A stretch of 64,000 bases of DNA, taken from positions 8,255,280-8,319,279 of the forward strand of contig NZ_KK037166.1 of assembly GCF_000568255.1 (NCBI RefSeq), in the 5' to 3' direction. Numbering within the stretch: position 1 is the stretch's first letter; each line of letters begins with the position of its first letter. The DNA comes from Kutzneria sp. 744 (GTDB lineage: Bacteria; Actinomycetota; Actinomycetes; Mycobacteriales; Pseudonocardiaceae). The notes below the pieces were generated by a model. It did no database searches. It was given only the letters and a program-made list of their open reading frames with translations, and was not told where the DNA came from. A program made the translations under genes and the position numbers. Below, piece after piece: positions 25,151 through 35,125 of the stretch.

Positions 25151-25546
25151 GTGGACGACATCGAGCGCGAGATCGTCATCAACGCACCGGCCGAGCGGGT
25201 GTGGGGGCTGGTCAGCCAGGCCGGCTGGTGGATCGGCGACGGCGACCGGAGCCGGCAGACGCGCAGCCGCGAGAGCGACGACGTTGACGTGGTGGTCGAC
25301 CCCCGGTACGGGACCTTCAGGATCCGCACGGAAAAGGCCGAGCCGCACAGCTACGTGTCGTACCGTTGGCTGGACGACGGGAACGAACGGGCGACGACGC
25401 TCGTGGAGTTCTGGCTGAGCGAGGCCGACGGGGCGACCACGCTGAAGGTCGTCGAGAGCGGCTTCTCCGCCGCCGAGCACCGGGAGGGCAACATCAAGGG
25501 ATGGCGCATGCAGCTGGACGTGGCGAAGGCCGAATGTGAGCGTTGA
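25151..25546 (+). CDS. SRPBCC (AHSA1-like) domain protein
   Basis: A 131-residue START/Bet v1-like protein of the activator-of-Hsp90 homologue group. It begins IEREIVINAPAERVWGLVSQ and ends with the SGFSAAEHREGNIKGWRMQL helix typical of the family. These small cavity proteins bind hydrophobic ligands and are commonly encoded beside ArsR regulators. The GTG start follows AGGAGGAGAG at good spacing. It overlaps the ArsR gene by 11 bp. Confidence 0.85.
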   Translation: MDDIEREIVINAPAERVWGLVSQAGWWIGDGDRSRQTRSRESDDVDVVVDPRYGTFRIRTEKAEPHSYVSYRWLDDGNERATTLVEFWLSEADGATTLKVVESGFSAAEHREGNIKGWRMQLDVAKAECER

Positions 25547-25853
25547 CGCCGTGCTCGTCGCACTGGCCGACCCGACCCGCCGTCAGCTCCTCGACGTGCT
25601 GGCCGAGCTCGGGCAGGCCAGCGCGACCACCCTCGGCGCACGGCTGCCGGTGTCCCGGCAGGCCGTGATGAAGCACCTGCTCGTCCTGGAGCAGGCCGGC
25701 CTGGTCAGCTCCCGCCGCGACGGCCGACAGGTCCTCTACCAGGTCGAATCGGCCCCGCTGGAGGGCGCCTCCCGCTACCTGGCCGGCCTGGCCTCGGTCT
25801 GGGACCGCCGCCTGGCCGTGATCAAGCGGGCGGCCGAGAGCACCGGTGGCTGA
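25536..25853 (+). CDS. ArsR family transcriptional regulator
   Basis: A 105-residue winged-helix repressor: ALADPTRRQLLDVLAELGQAS then the recognition region LPVSRQAVMKHLLVLEQAGLVSS and the wing RRDGRQVLYQV. No metal-binding cysteine motif is present, so it belongs with the non-metal subgroup that pairs with SRPBCC proteins. It overlaps the upstream SRPBCC gene. The 164 bp between it and the next gene hold no feature I can support. Confidence 0.9.
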   Translation: MSVDAVLVALADPTRRQLLDVLAELGQASATTLGARLPVSRQAVMKHLLVLEQAGLVSSRRDGRQVLYQVESAPLEGASRYLAGLASVWDRRLAVIKRAAESTGG

Positions 25854-26017
25854 CGACGACGGCCGGCGCCCGGCCCTCGCCCGATGATCCGACCCGGCTG
25901 TGCTGGTGGCGGCCGAGCTTGACCTTCGGCGGCTGGACGGCCTTCGAGCGGCGCTGCCCGGAGGCCGCCGCCATGCTGCGGAGCCAGTCGACCGCTACGC
26001 CGAGACCCACAACGGCT

Positions 26018-26881
26018 TCACGGCTCGATATCACTAGGTTCGCACGACGCCAACCACGCCGTCGGCACACCGGACAGGCCGGTGCGGGCGGCGACGATGC
26101 CGCCGACGATGGCGCACGTGGTGTCGACGTCGCCGCCGGCCGAAGCGGTGGCCCACAACGCCTCGACGAGGTCGTCGGGATGCCGGGCGGCGCACCAGAC
26201 GGCGAACGGCACGGTGTCGGCGGCGGAGATCCGGTAGCCGCAACCGAGGGTGCCGGCGGCATGCCGGGGATCCAGCGCCGGCCGCAGCCGCGTGGCCCGT
26301 CGCAACCCGGTGGCCACCTCGCCGTCCGGTACCCGAGAGAGAACAGCGTCCAGCAAATCGCTGGTGCACAAAGAATTCGCCGCCGCCGCGACGGCAACGG
26401 CGATCGCCCCGGCCACGGCTTCGGGGTGTGCGTGGGTGACCAACGCCTGCCGCCGAGCCTGCTCGACGACGGCGTCCAGGTCGTCGGCGAACCAGACCCC
26501 GAGCGGCGCGACCCGCATGGCGGCGCCGTTGCCCCACGACCCCTGCCCGTCGAACTGGCTCGACGTCACGGCCCGCCAGTCCTCGCCGGCGAGGAAAGCC
26601 GACAGCACGCGGTGCATGGAACCGCCGTAGCTGCGGTTCGGATCGGCCTGATACGCCAAGGCGAAGCCCATCGCCAGGGCGTCCTGATCAACCGTGCCAT
26701 GGGCGTGCAGATGCGCCACGAGGACCCGGGCCATCGCGGTGTCGTCGGTCCATGGCCAGGTTCCGCCCGCCACCCGGCGTGCGGCCAGCGCATCGTCCAC
26801 TTCGGACGAAGGGAACAGGAACCACTGTTCGCCGAAGGCGTCGCCGAGGGCGAGGCCACGCAGCGAGTCCGACACGGTCAT
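26018..26881 (-). CDS. ADP-ribosylglycohydrolase family protein
   Basis: A 287-residue DraG/ARH-type hydrolase. The metal-binding residues are visible as WTDDTAMA near residue 47 and GGDVDTTCA near 250, with the intervening GSWGNGAAMRVAPLG motif. Family members remove ADP-ribose from protein arginines or degrade ADP-ribosylated metabolites using two magnesium ions. The ATG at 26881 matches the usual N-terminus SLRGLALGDAFGE; an in-frame ATG at 26911 is an alternative. Confidence 0.87.
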   Translation of the reverse strand: MTVSDSLRGLALGDAFGEQWFLFPSSEVDDALAARRVAGGTWPWTDDTAMARVLVAHLHAHGTVDQDALAMGFALAYQADPNRSYGGSMHRVLSAFLAGEDWRAVTSSQFDGQGSWGNGAAMRVAPLGVWFADDLDAVVEQARRQALVTHAHPEAVAGAIAVAVAAAANSLCTSDLLDAVLSRVPDGEVATGLRRATRLRPALDPRHAAGTLGCGYRISAADTVPFAVWCAARHPDDLVEALWATASAGGDVDTTCAIVGGIVAARTGLSGVPTAWLASCEPSDIEP

Positions 26882-26923
26882 CCGCCGATGCTCACAACCC
26901 CGCAGCGGCAACGCAATCGGGTT

Positions 26924-27475
26924 TCACGGTGTGACGAGTCGCCGCACGGCCTCGGCGATGGTGGCACGAACGCGGTCTCGGTCCTGCGCGGCGGCGTCGT
27001 CGACGAACCACAGCATGGCGGTGTGCTGGACCAGGGCGACGAGGTCCTCGGCGCGGAAGCGGTCGGAGACCGTGCCGGCGGCCTGGGCGGCGCGGACGGC
27101 GTCGACCTTGTGCTGCGTGGATTCGAGGGCCAGCGGGGTGGCCAGCGTGGCCTCGCCCCGTTCGAGGCGGTACCAGTTGATCAGCCGCATGACCTCGGGA
27201 TTGGCCACGTTGGCGTCGTAGAGCCGCACGGCGTAGCCGGGCAGGTCCTCGGCGTCGATGGGCGCCTCGCTGACGGTGTGCCGCACGATCTGCTCGTAGA
27301 CGGCGTCGAACAGCTCGTCCTTGCCCTTGAAGTAGGTGTACGCGAGCCCGGCGCTGCACCCGGCGCGCTTGGCGACCTGGTCCATCCGCGCGCCGCTGAT
27401 GCCGTGCGCGGCGAACTCGGTCAGGGCGGCGTCGAGCAGCGCCTGCCGCTTGGCCTCGGGGTCGCGGGTCCGCAT
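26924..27475 (-). CDS. TetR family transcriptional regulator
   Basis: A 183-residue TetR protein with helix-turn-helix ALLDAALTEFAAHGISGARM and VAKRAGCSAGLAYTYFKGKDELF, followed by a helical ligand domain. The palindrome TGAACGTTCA lies just upstream of its start, suggesting autoregulation. The target gene is not obvious; the same-strand DUF2203 gene is directly upstream. Confidence 0.88.
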   Translation of the reverse strand: MRTRDPEAKRQALLDAALTEFAAHGISGARMDQVAKRAGCSAGLAYTYFKGKDELFDAVYEQIVRHTVSEAPIDAEDLPGYAVRLYDANVANPEVMRLINWYRLERGEATLATPLALESTQHKVDAVRAAQAAGTVSDRFRAEDLVALVQHTAMLWFVDDAAAQDRDRVRATIAEAVRRLVTP

Positions 27476-27493
27476 GCGCCCAGGATAATTGAG

Positions 27494-27503
27494 TGAACGT
27501 TCA
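27494..27503. promoter_or_regulatory. TetR-type operator TGAACGTTCA
   Basis: A perfect 10-bp palindrome 18 bp upstream of the TetR start, overlapping the stop codon of the DUF2203 gene. The TGAAC-GTTCA form is common for TetR-family operators. Confidence 0.5.
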
Positions 27504-27866
27504 GTTGCCAAGCCGGCGGCGGCCGGCGAAGCCCAGGTCGTCGCGGTGGTACCAGGCCAGCTCGCGGTCGCCCTCCAGCCAGCACAGCAGCACCGGCACG
27601 CCGTCGAGGTCGGCCGGGAAGTCGACCAGCAGCGGCGCGAAGCCCTTGAGCACGGCCCCGGTGTCCTGGACCACGGTCATCAGCTCGTCCAGCCGCGCCT
27701 GCGCCGCCTTCCACTCGGGCATTCCGCCCAGCGCCGTCGGGCGCCCGCCGGGCTGCAGCGACGACGCCAGCTCGGCGGCGTCGGCCCGCAGCGCGACGAG
27801 CTCGTCCAGAACGGGCATAAGGCGCGCCAGCTCGTCACGAGCCTGCACGATCGTGAACAATCCCAT
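27501..27866 (-). CDS. DUF2203 family protein
   Basis: A 121-residue protein matching DUF2203: an N-terminal helical hairpin (FTIVQARDELARLMPVLDEL), a central coiled region and the conserved end LLVDFPADLDGVPVLLCWLEGDRELAWYH split over residues 79-107. The function is unknown. It is divergent from the DUF4129 gene and sits directly upstream of the TetR gene. Confidence 0.78.
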   Translation of the reverse strand: MGLFTIVQARDELARLMPVLDELVALRADAAELASSLQPGGRPTALGGMPEWKAAQARLDELMTVVQDTGAVLKGFAPLLVDFPADLDGVPVLLCWLEGDRELAWYHRDDLGFAGRRRLGN

Positions 27867-27900
27867 GCCGTCAGCCTGTCAGATGGTGCATTCTGCGAGC

Positions 27901-28568
27901 ATGTCGCGTGTCACGCCCCGGATCCTGGCGTTGGCGGCCCTGCTGCTGCTCGCAGTGGTCGCCGCGCGCGGAGCCGTGTCGTTCACGCTGCGGCCGCTGG
28001 AGCTGGGCCACATCACCGAGCCGACCTACGTCCCGCCGCCGACCAAGGCGGAACAGCCCGACCAGAGCGCGAGTCCGCTGACCTACCTGGTCCTCGTGCT
28101 CGGCGTGGTCGGCCTGTTGCTGGGCGTGGCCGCGGTGATCTCGCTGATCACGTTGGTGCGCCGCCGCCGGCGGGTGCGCGCGATGGTCACCCCGCACGGC
28201 CGTGAGCTCGAAGGCGACGGCGGGGCCGGCCAGCTCGGCCTGCTGCTGCGGGCCGGCCGGCGGGCGGTCGTCCAGCTGCGCCGACGCGAGGGCGGTCCGC
28301 CGTCGGACCGGGTGGTGGCGGCGTGGTTGATTTTTTGATTTTTGCGGCCACCGAGACCGGCACCGAACGCCAGCCGCACGAGACACCGACCGAGTTCGTC
28401 GGCGCGGTGCTGGCCGGCCATGCCGTGAGTCCCGAGGCGCTGGACGACCTCCGCCGCCTCTACGGCCGCGCGCGGTTCGGCCGCGCGGGAGGGGTGACCG
28501 ACGCGGACGCCGAGGCGGCGGGCGACGCGCTGGACCGGATCGTCGCCGACCTGGAGGCCGCCCGTTGA
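27901..28568 (+). pseudogene. DUF4129 membrane protein, frameshifted by 8-bp duplication
   Basis: The N-terminal frame (27901-28338) gives two membrane spans (residues 7-24 and about 60-84) and reaches DRVVAAWLIF, the start of the DUF4129 domain, before a TGA. The rest of the domain (ETPTEFVGAVL, DLRRLYGRARFG, AAGDALDRIV) continues in another frame to 28568. The break is a tandem copy of TTGATTTT; removing one copy restores a single open frame. DUF4129 proteins accompany MoxR and DUF58 proteins, as here, and resemble the C-terminal part of transglutaminase-like proteins. Confidence 0.85.
28327..28342 (+). repeat. 8-bp tandem duplication TTGATTTT x2
   Basis: TTGATTTT occurs twice in direct succession (28327-28334 and 28335-28342) inside the DUF4129 coding sequence. 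The extra 8 bp shifts the frame and creates the TGA that ends the first half. The AT-rich run is out of character with the surrounding GC-rich gene. Confidence 0.9.
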
Positions 28569-29022
28569 TCTGGCTTGTCACCGGCCTGACCGCACTGGTC
28601 GCGCTGGTCGTGCAGTACGTGTTGATCGGCGTGCCGCTGGTGCCGTGGGCGGTGCTGATCACGCTGGCCGTCTCCGGCCTGGCCTACCTCGCCGCGCGCC
28701 TGCTGCCGCCGGTGGACCCGAGCTGGCAGCCGCTGCCGGCCGGCGGATCCGCCCCGATCGCCACGCACGCCAGCTCGCTCGGGGCCCGCCTGGCCGACGC
28801 CGAGAGCGACCCGATCCGGTTCGCCAACCGCGTCCGCCCCCGGCTGCAATCCCTTGCCCTCGGCCGAATCCGCCGCCAACCCGGCTGCGAGGACATCGGT
28901 CTCGACGACCCACGGGCCCGTGAGCTGCTCGGCGACGACCTGCACCGGCTGCTCACCCATCCCGCCGCGACCCTGCCGAACCCGGCGCGGTTCGCGGACC
29001 TGTTGAAGCGCCTGGAGGAACT

Positions 29023-29026
<4 letters not shown>
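28565..29026 (+). CDS. Membrane protein of MoxR/DUF58 operon, unknown function
   Basis: A 153-residue protein with two N-terminal membrane spans (about residues 3-22 and 27-46) followed by a hydrophilic helical domain with conserved-looking DPIRFANRVRPRLQSLALGRIRRQ and ARELLGDDLHRLL. The TTG start overlaps the DUF4129 stop as TTGA and its end overlaps the MoxR start as ATGA. Genes of this type are found between DUF4129 and MoxR in actinomycetes; the function is unknown. Confidence 0.72.
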
Positions 29027-30100
<1,074 letters not shown>

Positions 30101-30104
<4 letters not shown>

Positions 30105-31420
30105 GCAACCGTGCGGAGCGGATCCGCGCGGCACTGGCCGGCGGCCGCAACGAGACCTGGCACGGCACCGAGACCCTGCGCCGCGCCCTGCTGCTCGGCG
30201 TGGGACTGGTCGTCGTCGGCGTGATCATGCACTTGGTCGAGCTGGTGCTGATCGGGGCCCCGTTGCTGATCTCCGGAGTGCTGGCCATGATTGCACCGCC
30301 GGCGGGCGAGCCCAAGGTCAAGGTGACGCCGCCGCCCCGCACGGCCGAGAGCGCCGACACGCCGTCGGTCGTCGTGGAGATCGAGCCGAGCGAGAACGCC
30401 GAACTGCTGGCCATTCGGTTGCCCAGCCAGGGAGTCGGCGGCCCCGGGCGGGTGCACCTGCTGCCGGCGACCGTGCTGAGAATATCGGCCCCGCTGCGCC
30501 GCAAGGCCTGGGGCGAGGGCGTGGACGTGCGGGTCGACCACCTGCTGGCCGGCCCGGAAGGGATGGTCGTGCACGGCCCCATGGTCGGCAGCGACATGAG
30601 CCGAACCGTGTTGCCGCCCTTGGACAAGCTGCCCGTCGGTCCACTGCCGCCGCGACCGGCCGGCCTGGTCGGCGCGCACCGTTCCCGCCGTCCCGGTGAC
30701 GGCGTCGAACTGCGCGACATCCGGCCGTTCCAGCCGGGGGACCGGCTGCGCGGCATCGACTGGCGGATCTCCTTGCGCAGCAACAACAACGAGTTGTACG
30801 TGCGCGAACGGCACGCCACCGCCGACGCGGACATCGTGCTGGCGCTGGACACCCGGTCCGATGTCGTGCCGGAGCTGGCCGACTGGTCGGTCTCGCTGAT
30901 GGGCGCGACGGTCCGCCCCGGCGGCAGCATGGACACCTCCGTGCGGGCCGCCGTCTCGCTCGCGGCCAGCTACCTGCGGCTGGGCGACCGGGTCGGCCTC
31001 GTCGACCTGGGCCGGCCGCAGCTGGGCCTGAAGCCCGGGGTCGGCCGGCGGCAGCTTCTCCGGCTGCGCAACCAGGTCGTGGTGTGTGCGGCGGCGGCCG
31101 GCTGGTCGGCGTCGCCCGTGCTGAACGAGCACCAGGTGCCGCACGGCGCGGTGGTTGTGGTGCTGTCGCCGTTCCTGGACGACGCCATCGTGCAGGTGGC
31201 CGTGCACGCCGCCCGACGCGGCAACCGCGTGCTGGCAGTGGATGTGTTGCCGCAGCAGCTGATCGCCGACAAGACCGACCGCTGGGGCGAGGCCGTGCGG
31301 CGGATGTTGCTGCTGGAGCACAGCGCCCGGCTGACCGCCCTGCGGGATCGCGGCGTGGCCGTCATGTCGTGGTCGGACGGCGCCTCGATCGCCGACTTGC
31401 TCCGGCGGGTGCGCCGATGA
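30101..31420 (+). CDS. DUF58 domain protein
   Basis: A 439-residue membrane protein with two N-terminal spans (about residues 29-63) and a C-terminal DUF58/von Willebrand-like domain. The hallmark of DUF58 is the VELRDIRPFQPGDRLRGIDWRISLR segment at about residues 203-227, followed by VLALDTRSD of the metal-site fold. DUF58 proteins work with MoxR ATPases as putative chaperones for assembling metal-dependent or envelope complexes. Start and end both overlap neighbours by ATGA. It appears intact although its MoxR partner is broken. Confidence 0.87.
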
Positions 31421-31911
31421 CCATGGAACTCAAGCCGGGGCTGTCGGCGTGGTGGCTGCGGGCGGCGATCGCCGTGGTCGGCCTGGCCGTGCTGGGCGTG
31501 CTGGAACTGCATGGGCTCGGCTTCCCGCTGATGATCGTGTTCCTCGTGGTCATCGCGGTCACGGTGGCGATACCGAGCTCGCCGGGCATGACCGTGCTCA
31601 TCGGCGGCGCGGCGGTGGCGACCGCGTTCACGGATGGGAACACCGTGAGCGTCGCGGCCTTGCTATTGATTCCGCTGTTGCACATGGGTCACGTGCTGGC
31701 CGGAATCGCCGGCGTGCTGCCGATCGGCGCGCGGCTGCACCTGTCCGCTTTTCGCCGCCCATTGCGCCGCTACCTGCTGATACAGGTCGCCGTGCTGACG
31801 CTGGCCGCCGTGGCATTGGTATTGCCGGCGGGCCGGATCGACCCAATTGTCGAGGTGGCGGGCCTCCTCGCGGCCGCCGGGATCGCGCTGGTGGCATTGC
31901 CGCGCCGTTGA
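31417..31911 (+). CDS. Integral membrane protein, end of MoxR/DUF58 operon
   Basis: A 164-residue protein with about five hydrophobic segments (AAIAVVGLAVLGVLEL, FPLMIVFLVVIAVTVAI, MTVLIGGAAVATAF, VAALLLIPLLHMGHVL, and a C-terminal pair). It has no motif I recognise. The ATGA overlap with the DUF58 gene makes it the last gene of the operon. Its function is unknown. Confidence 0.7.
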   Translation: MTMELKPGLSAWWLRAAIAVVGLAVLGVLELHGLGFPLMIVFLVVIAVTVAIPSSPGMTVLIGGAAVATAFTDGNTVSVAALLLIPLLHMGHVLAGIAGVLPIGARLHLSAFRRPLRRYLLIQVAVLTLAAVALVLPAGRIDPIVEVAGLLAAAGIALVALPRR

Positions 31912-31954
31912 CAGGTGCTGCCGGTCACACTAATTTCACCGCCATATTTCGAGA

Positions 31955-31980
31955 ATGTGAAGCGTGTTCACATACGTGAA
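31955..31980. promoter_or_regulatory. Overlapping palindromes upstream of PL8 gene
   Basis: ATGTGAA-GCGTG-TTCACAT (31955-31973) is a perfect 7-bp inverted repeat, and its right half pairs again with GTGAA at 31976-31980 (TTCAC-ATAC-GTGAA). Three half-sites in 26 bp, ending 12 bp before the PL8 start codon, fit a repressor operator overlapping the leader. No regulator gene is adjacent. Confidence 0.5.
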
Positions 31981-31992
31981 ATGGAGGCGGGG

Positions 31993-34302
31993 ATGTCGAT
32001 CAACCGCAGGAACCTGCTCCGATACGGCGTTGTCGCGGGCGTCTCCACCGCGGCGGTCGGCACGCTGACCGGAGCGATCGGCTCCGGCGTCGCCGCCGCC
32101 GACACCACGCCCGTCAGCGATGCGGAAAAGATCATCGCCGCCTACCGGGAGCTTCAGGTCGGACGCGACATCGCGTCGGCGGAGAGAACCGGGGCGGTCA
32201 AGGCGCTCGACGAAGTCGCCGTGCAGTACGACTCGACGATGACCGTCACGGGCGACCAGCTGTGGGCCGACCTGCCGGTCGGCCCGGGCAGCAACTACTT
32301 CCCGACGATGTACTACCGGTTGCGCACCATCGCGGTGGACTTCGCGACGCCCGGCTCCGCGCTGTCGACCAAGCCCGGTCAGGCCGAGCGCATCGCCACC
32401 GCGCTGGAAACCTTGTACCGCACCGAGTACAACGAGAACACCGGCGAGATCGGCAACTGGTACTCGTACGAGATCGGCGTGCCGTACTGGGTGATCCAGA
32501 CCCTGGTCTGCGTGCGCGAGCACCTCGCGCCCGAGGCGTTGCAGCGCTACCTGAAGCCCGTGCTGCGCTTCAACATCGACCCGAACTTCCGCACCAACAC
32601 GGCCGGTCTGGTCGAGACCGGCGCCAACCGTGCCGACAAGTCGCTGATCAGCATCGTGGCCGGCGCGCTGTCCGGCGACCAGCAGCGCATCGTCAACGCG
32701 CTGGCGGCGGTCACCGACCAGGTCGGCGGCGGCGTGTCCAGCCTCGTGGCCAGGGTGACCACCGGCGACGGCTACCACACCGACGGCTCGTTCATCCAGC
32801 ACGCCGTGGTGCCCTACCCCGGCCACTACGGCTTGGTGCTGCTGACCGCGGCGGCCGGCATCATCCACGTCACCGAGGGCACCGCGACGCAGCTGTCCGC
32901 CGACGTCAAGCAGAAGTTCTACGACACCGTGGCCGACGTGTACGCGCCCTTCGTCGCCTCCGGCGCGATGATGGAGCCCGTCCGCGGCCGCATGCTGTCC
33001 CGGCAGGGCGAGACCGGCTACGACGCCGGCCACCAGCTCACCGCCGCCGCCGTGCTGCTGGCCCGGCACGCCACCGGCGCCACCCGCAAGCAGCTGGTCT
33101 CCCTGGCCGCCAAGTGGATCAAGGAAGGCCAGTGGGCGCCGTACTTCAAGGTGGAGAACCTGGTCCGGTTCTCCGGCGGCCTGCAGATGGTCGGCGTGCC
33201 CGAGGTCGAGTTCGCCAAGGAACTGTCCACACGGGACGCCGCGCACACCGTGTCCACGCACCGGGTCTTCCCGCAGCAGGACCGGATGGTGCACATCACG
33301 CCCACCTGGTCGGCCTCGCTCGGTGTCGGCTCCACCCGGATCACCCGGTACGAGGCCATCAACGGGCAGAACATGCACGGCTGGTACACCGGCGACGGTG
33401 TGCTGTACACGTTCCTGCCCGGTGATCAAGGCAACTACAGCGACGCGTACTGGCCGACCGTGGACGCCACGCTGCTGCCCGGCACCACCGAGAAGGACGG
33501 CGCCACGCCCCCGCTGCTGGCCACCACGCCGCTGACCACCACCGCGTGGGTCGGCGGCTCGCGCTGGGACGACCGGCACGGCGCGTTCGGGCTCGACTTC
33601 ATCTCCCAGGACGGCACCCTGTCGGCCAAGAAGTCGTGGTTCTTCACCCCCGACGGCGTGGTCTGTCTCGGCGCCGGCATCACCGACGCCAGCGGCGCGC
33701 ACGTGCGCACCACCATCGAGAACCGCAGTCTCGGCGAGAACGGCACCCGCAAGCTGCGGACCGACCGCCACTGGCTGCACCTCGACGGCGTCGCCGGCTA
33801 CGTGCTCCTGGACGACGCAACCGCTGTGGCGTCAAGGGAAGACCGCACCGGCACTTGGTTCGGCGTGGACACCGGGGCCAACACCCACGGCACCACCGTG
33901 CCGTACACCCGGCGGTTCCAGAAGATCCTCATCGACCACGGGGCCAACCCCAAGGACGCGACCTACGCCTACGTCGTCCTGCCCGGGGCGACGCCGTGGG
34001 AGACCGCCGGCGCCCGCGGCCGCTACTGCGTGCTGGCCAACACCGCTGCCGTGCAAGCGGTTCAGCTCGACTCCGACGTCGTCGGCGCCAACTTCTGGGC
34101 CGCCGGCGCCGTCGGGCGGGTCTCGGTCTCCGCCCCAGCCTCGGTGTTGTGGTCCCGGGGCTGGGGCGGCTGGAACTTCGCGCTGTCCGACCCCACCCAG
34201 CTGCAGACCTCGATCACCGTCAAGGTGGCCGGCGTCGGCAGTCACACCGTGGACGTCACCGGCTCCCTCGGCGCCACCCACACCTTCAAGATCGGCTGGT
34301 AA
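31993..34302 (+). CDS. Secreted polysaccharide lyase family 8 protein
   Basis: A 769-residue lyase related to hyaluronate, chondroitin and xanthan lyases. The N-terminus has a twin-arginine signal (NRRNLLRYG then a hydrophobic stretch to about residue 36). The alpha/alpha-toroid domain holds the catalytic candidates: NWYSYEIG with Asn, GYHTDGSFIQH with His, PYPGHYG with Tyr, and RGRMLSR with Arg. Central and C-terminal beta domains follow. The ATG at 31993 is chosen because GGAGG lies 5 bp upstream; an ATG 12 bp earlier is less well placed. It would cleave an acidic polysaccharide outside the cell. Confidence 0.88.
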   Translation: MSINRRNLLRYGVVAGVSTAAVGTLTGAIGSGVAAADTTPVSDAEKIIAAYRELQVGRDIASAERTGAVKALDEVAVQYDSTMTVTGDQLWADLPVGPGSNYFPTMYYRLRTIAVDFATPGSALSTKPGQAERIATALETLYRTEYNENTGEIGNWYSYEIGVPYWVIQTLVCVREHLAPEALQRYLKPVLRFNIDPNFRTNTAGLVETGANRADKSLISIVAGALSGDQQRIVNALAAVTDQVGGGVSSLVARVTTGDGYHTDGSFIQHAVVPYPGHYGLVLLTAAAGIIHVTEGTATQLSADVKQKFYDTVADVYAPFVASGAMMEPVRGRMLSRQGETGYDAGHQLTAAAVLLARHATGATRKQLVSLAAKWIKEGQWAPYFKVENLVRFSGGLQMVGVPEVEFAKELSTRDAAHTVSTHRVFPQQDRMVHITPTWSASLGVGSTRITRYEAINGQNMHGWYTGDGVLYTFLPGDQGNYSDAYWPTVDATLLPGTTEKDGATPPLLATTPLTTTAWVGGSRWDDRHGAFGLDFISQDGTLSAKKSWFFTPDGVVCLGAGITDASGAHVRTTIENRSLGENGTRKLRTDRHWLHLDGVAGYVLLDDATAVASREDRTGTWFGVDTGANTHGTTVPYTRRFQKILIDHGANPKDATYAYVVLPGATPWETAGARGRYCVLANTAAVQAVQLDSDVVGANFWAAGAVGRVSVSAPASVLWSRGWGGWNFALSDPTQLQTSITVKVAGVGSHTVDVTGSLGATHTFKIGW

Positions 34303-34312
34303 CGCCCCTCTT

Positions 34313-34371
34313 CATGCAGGCAAGGACGCCTTACCCTCGTTCAACGCGGGTAAGGCGTCCTTCCCTGCATG
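34313..34371. terminator. Bidirectional hairpin between PL8 and SDR genes
   Basis: Arms of 24 bp (34313-34336 and 34348-34371) match with one mismatch around an 11-nt loop. The hairpin lies 10 bp after the PL8 stop and 7 bp before the convergent SDR stop, so it can terminate both transcripts. Confidence 0.85.
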
Positions 34372-34378
34372 GGGGGGA

Positions 34379-35071
34379 TCACCAAGCCACGGGGCCGTTC
34401 TCGTCGAAGAAGCCGCCGTTGGGGCCGTCGTCGCCGATGGTGGCCATGGTGACGGCGATCTCCGCGCCCTGGGCCGGGGTGCGGGTGCCGCGGAAGCCGT
34501 TCAGGTCGGTGGCGCAGAAGCCGGGGCAGACGGCGTTGACCTTGATGCCCTCCTTGCCCAGCTCCCGGGCGTACTGGACAGTCACGGCGTTCAGCGCCGA
34601 CTTGGATGTGGGATAGCCCAAGAGAAACGGCAGCTGGTTGTCGGGCGAGCCCATGAACGCCAGCGAGCCCACGGTGCTGGACATGTTGACAATGCGGGGC
34701 CTGGTCGACTGCCGCAGCAGCGGGGCGAAGGCCTCGGTCATGCGGATCACGCCGAAGACGTTGGTGTCGTACACCTTCTGCACGCTCGCCAGGTCGTTGC
34801 CGCGCCCGCCCGTGATGCCCGCGTTGTTCACCAGCACGTCCAGGCGGCCGTACTCCGCCTGCACCAGCTTGGCCGCCGCCGCCACACTGGCGTCGTCCGT
34901 GACGTCCAGGATGACCGCGCGGACCCCGAGCTCCGCGGCCGCCGGCTCGACCAGCTCCGGGTTGCGGCCGGCCAGCAGCACGGTCATGCCCCGGGCGGCC
35001 AGCTGCGCCACGATCTCACGGCCGATGCCCTTGTTGGCCCCGGTGACCAGGGCGATGGTGTTGTCGGTCAT
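34379..35071 (-). CDS. Short-chain dehydrogenase/reductase
   Basis: A 230-residue classical SDR with the cofactor motif TGANKGIG near residue 11, NNAG near 85, the catalytic Ser in MSSTVGSL and the YPTSK active-site pair. It resembles carbonyl-reductase-like enzymes that reduce small carbonyls with NADPH. A LysR-type box lies 57 bp upstream, which suggests control by the LysR regulator encoded at 36008. Confidence 0.9.
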   Translation of the reverse strand: MTDNTIALVTGANKGIGREIVAQLAARGMTVLLAGRNPELVEPAAAELGVRAVILDVTDDASVAAAAKLVQAEYGRLDVLVNNAGITGGRGNDLASVQKVYDTNVFGVIRMTEAFAPLLRQSTRPRIVNMSSTVGSLAFMGSPDNQLPFLLGYPTSKSALNAVTVQYARELGKEGIKVNAVCPGFCATDLNGFRGTRTPAQGAEIAVTMATIGDDGPNGGFFDENGPVAW

Positions 35072-35125
35072 GACACGAGTCCACCAGCTCCCGACCCCCG
35101 TGGCCAGGACCCGTTCGATACCCGG

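Noticed and set aside
23216-25480. 754-codon minus-strand open frame over TetR and the FAD monooxygenase
   Set aside because: The region beyond the TetR start at 23806 is antisense to the monooxygenase and lacks homology.
25854-26017. Short plus-strand frame ending near 26036 (DLRRLDGLRAAL...) as a gene remnant
   Set aside because: About 45 codons with no start and no recognisable family; may be coincidence next to the ADP-ribosylglycohydrolase end.
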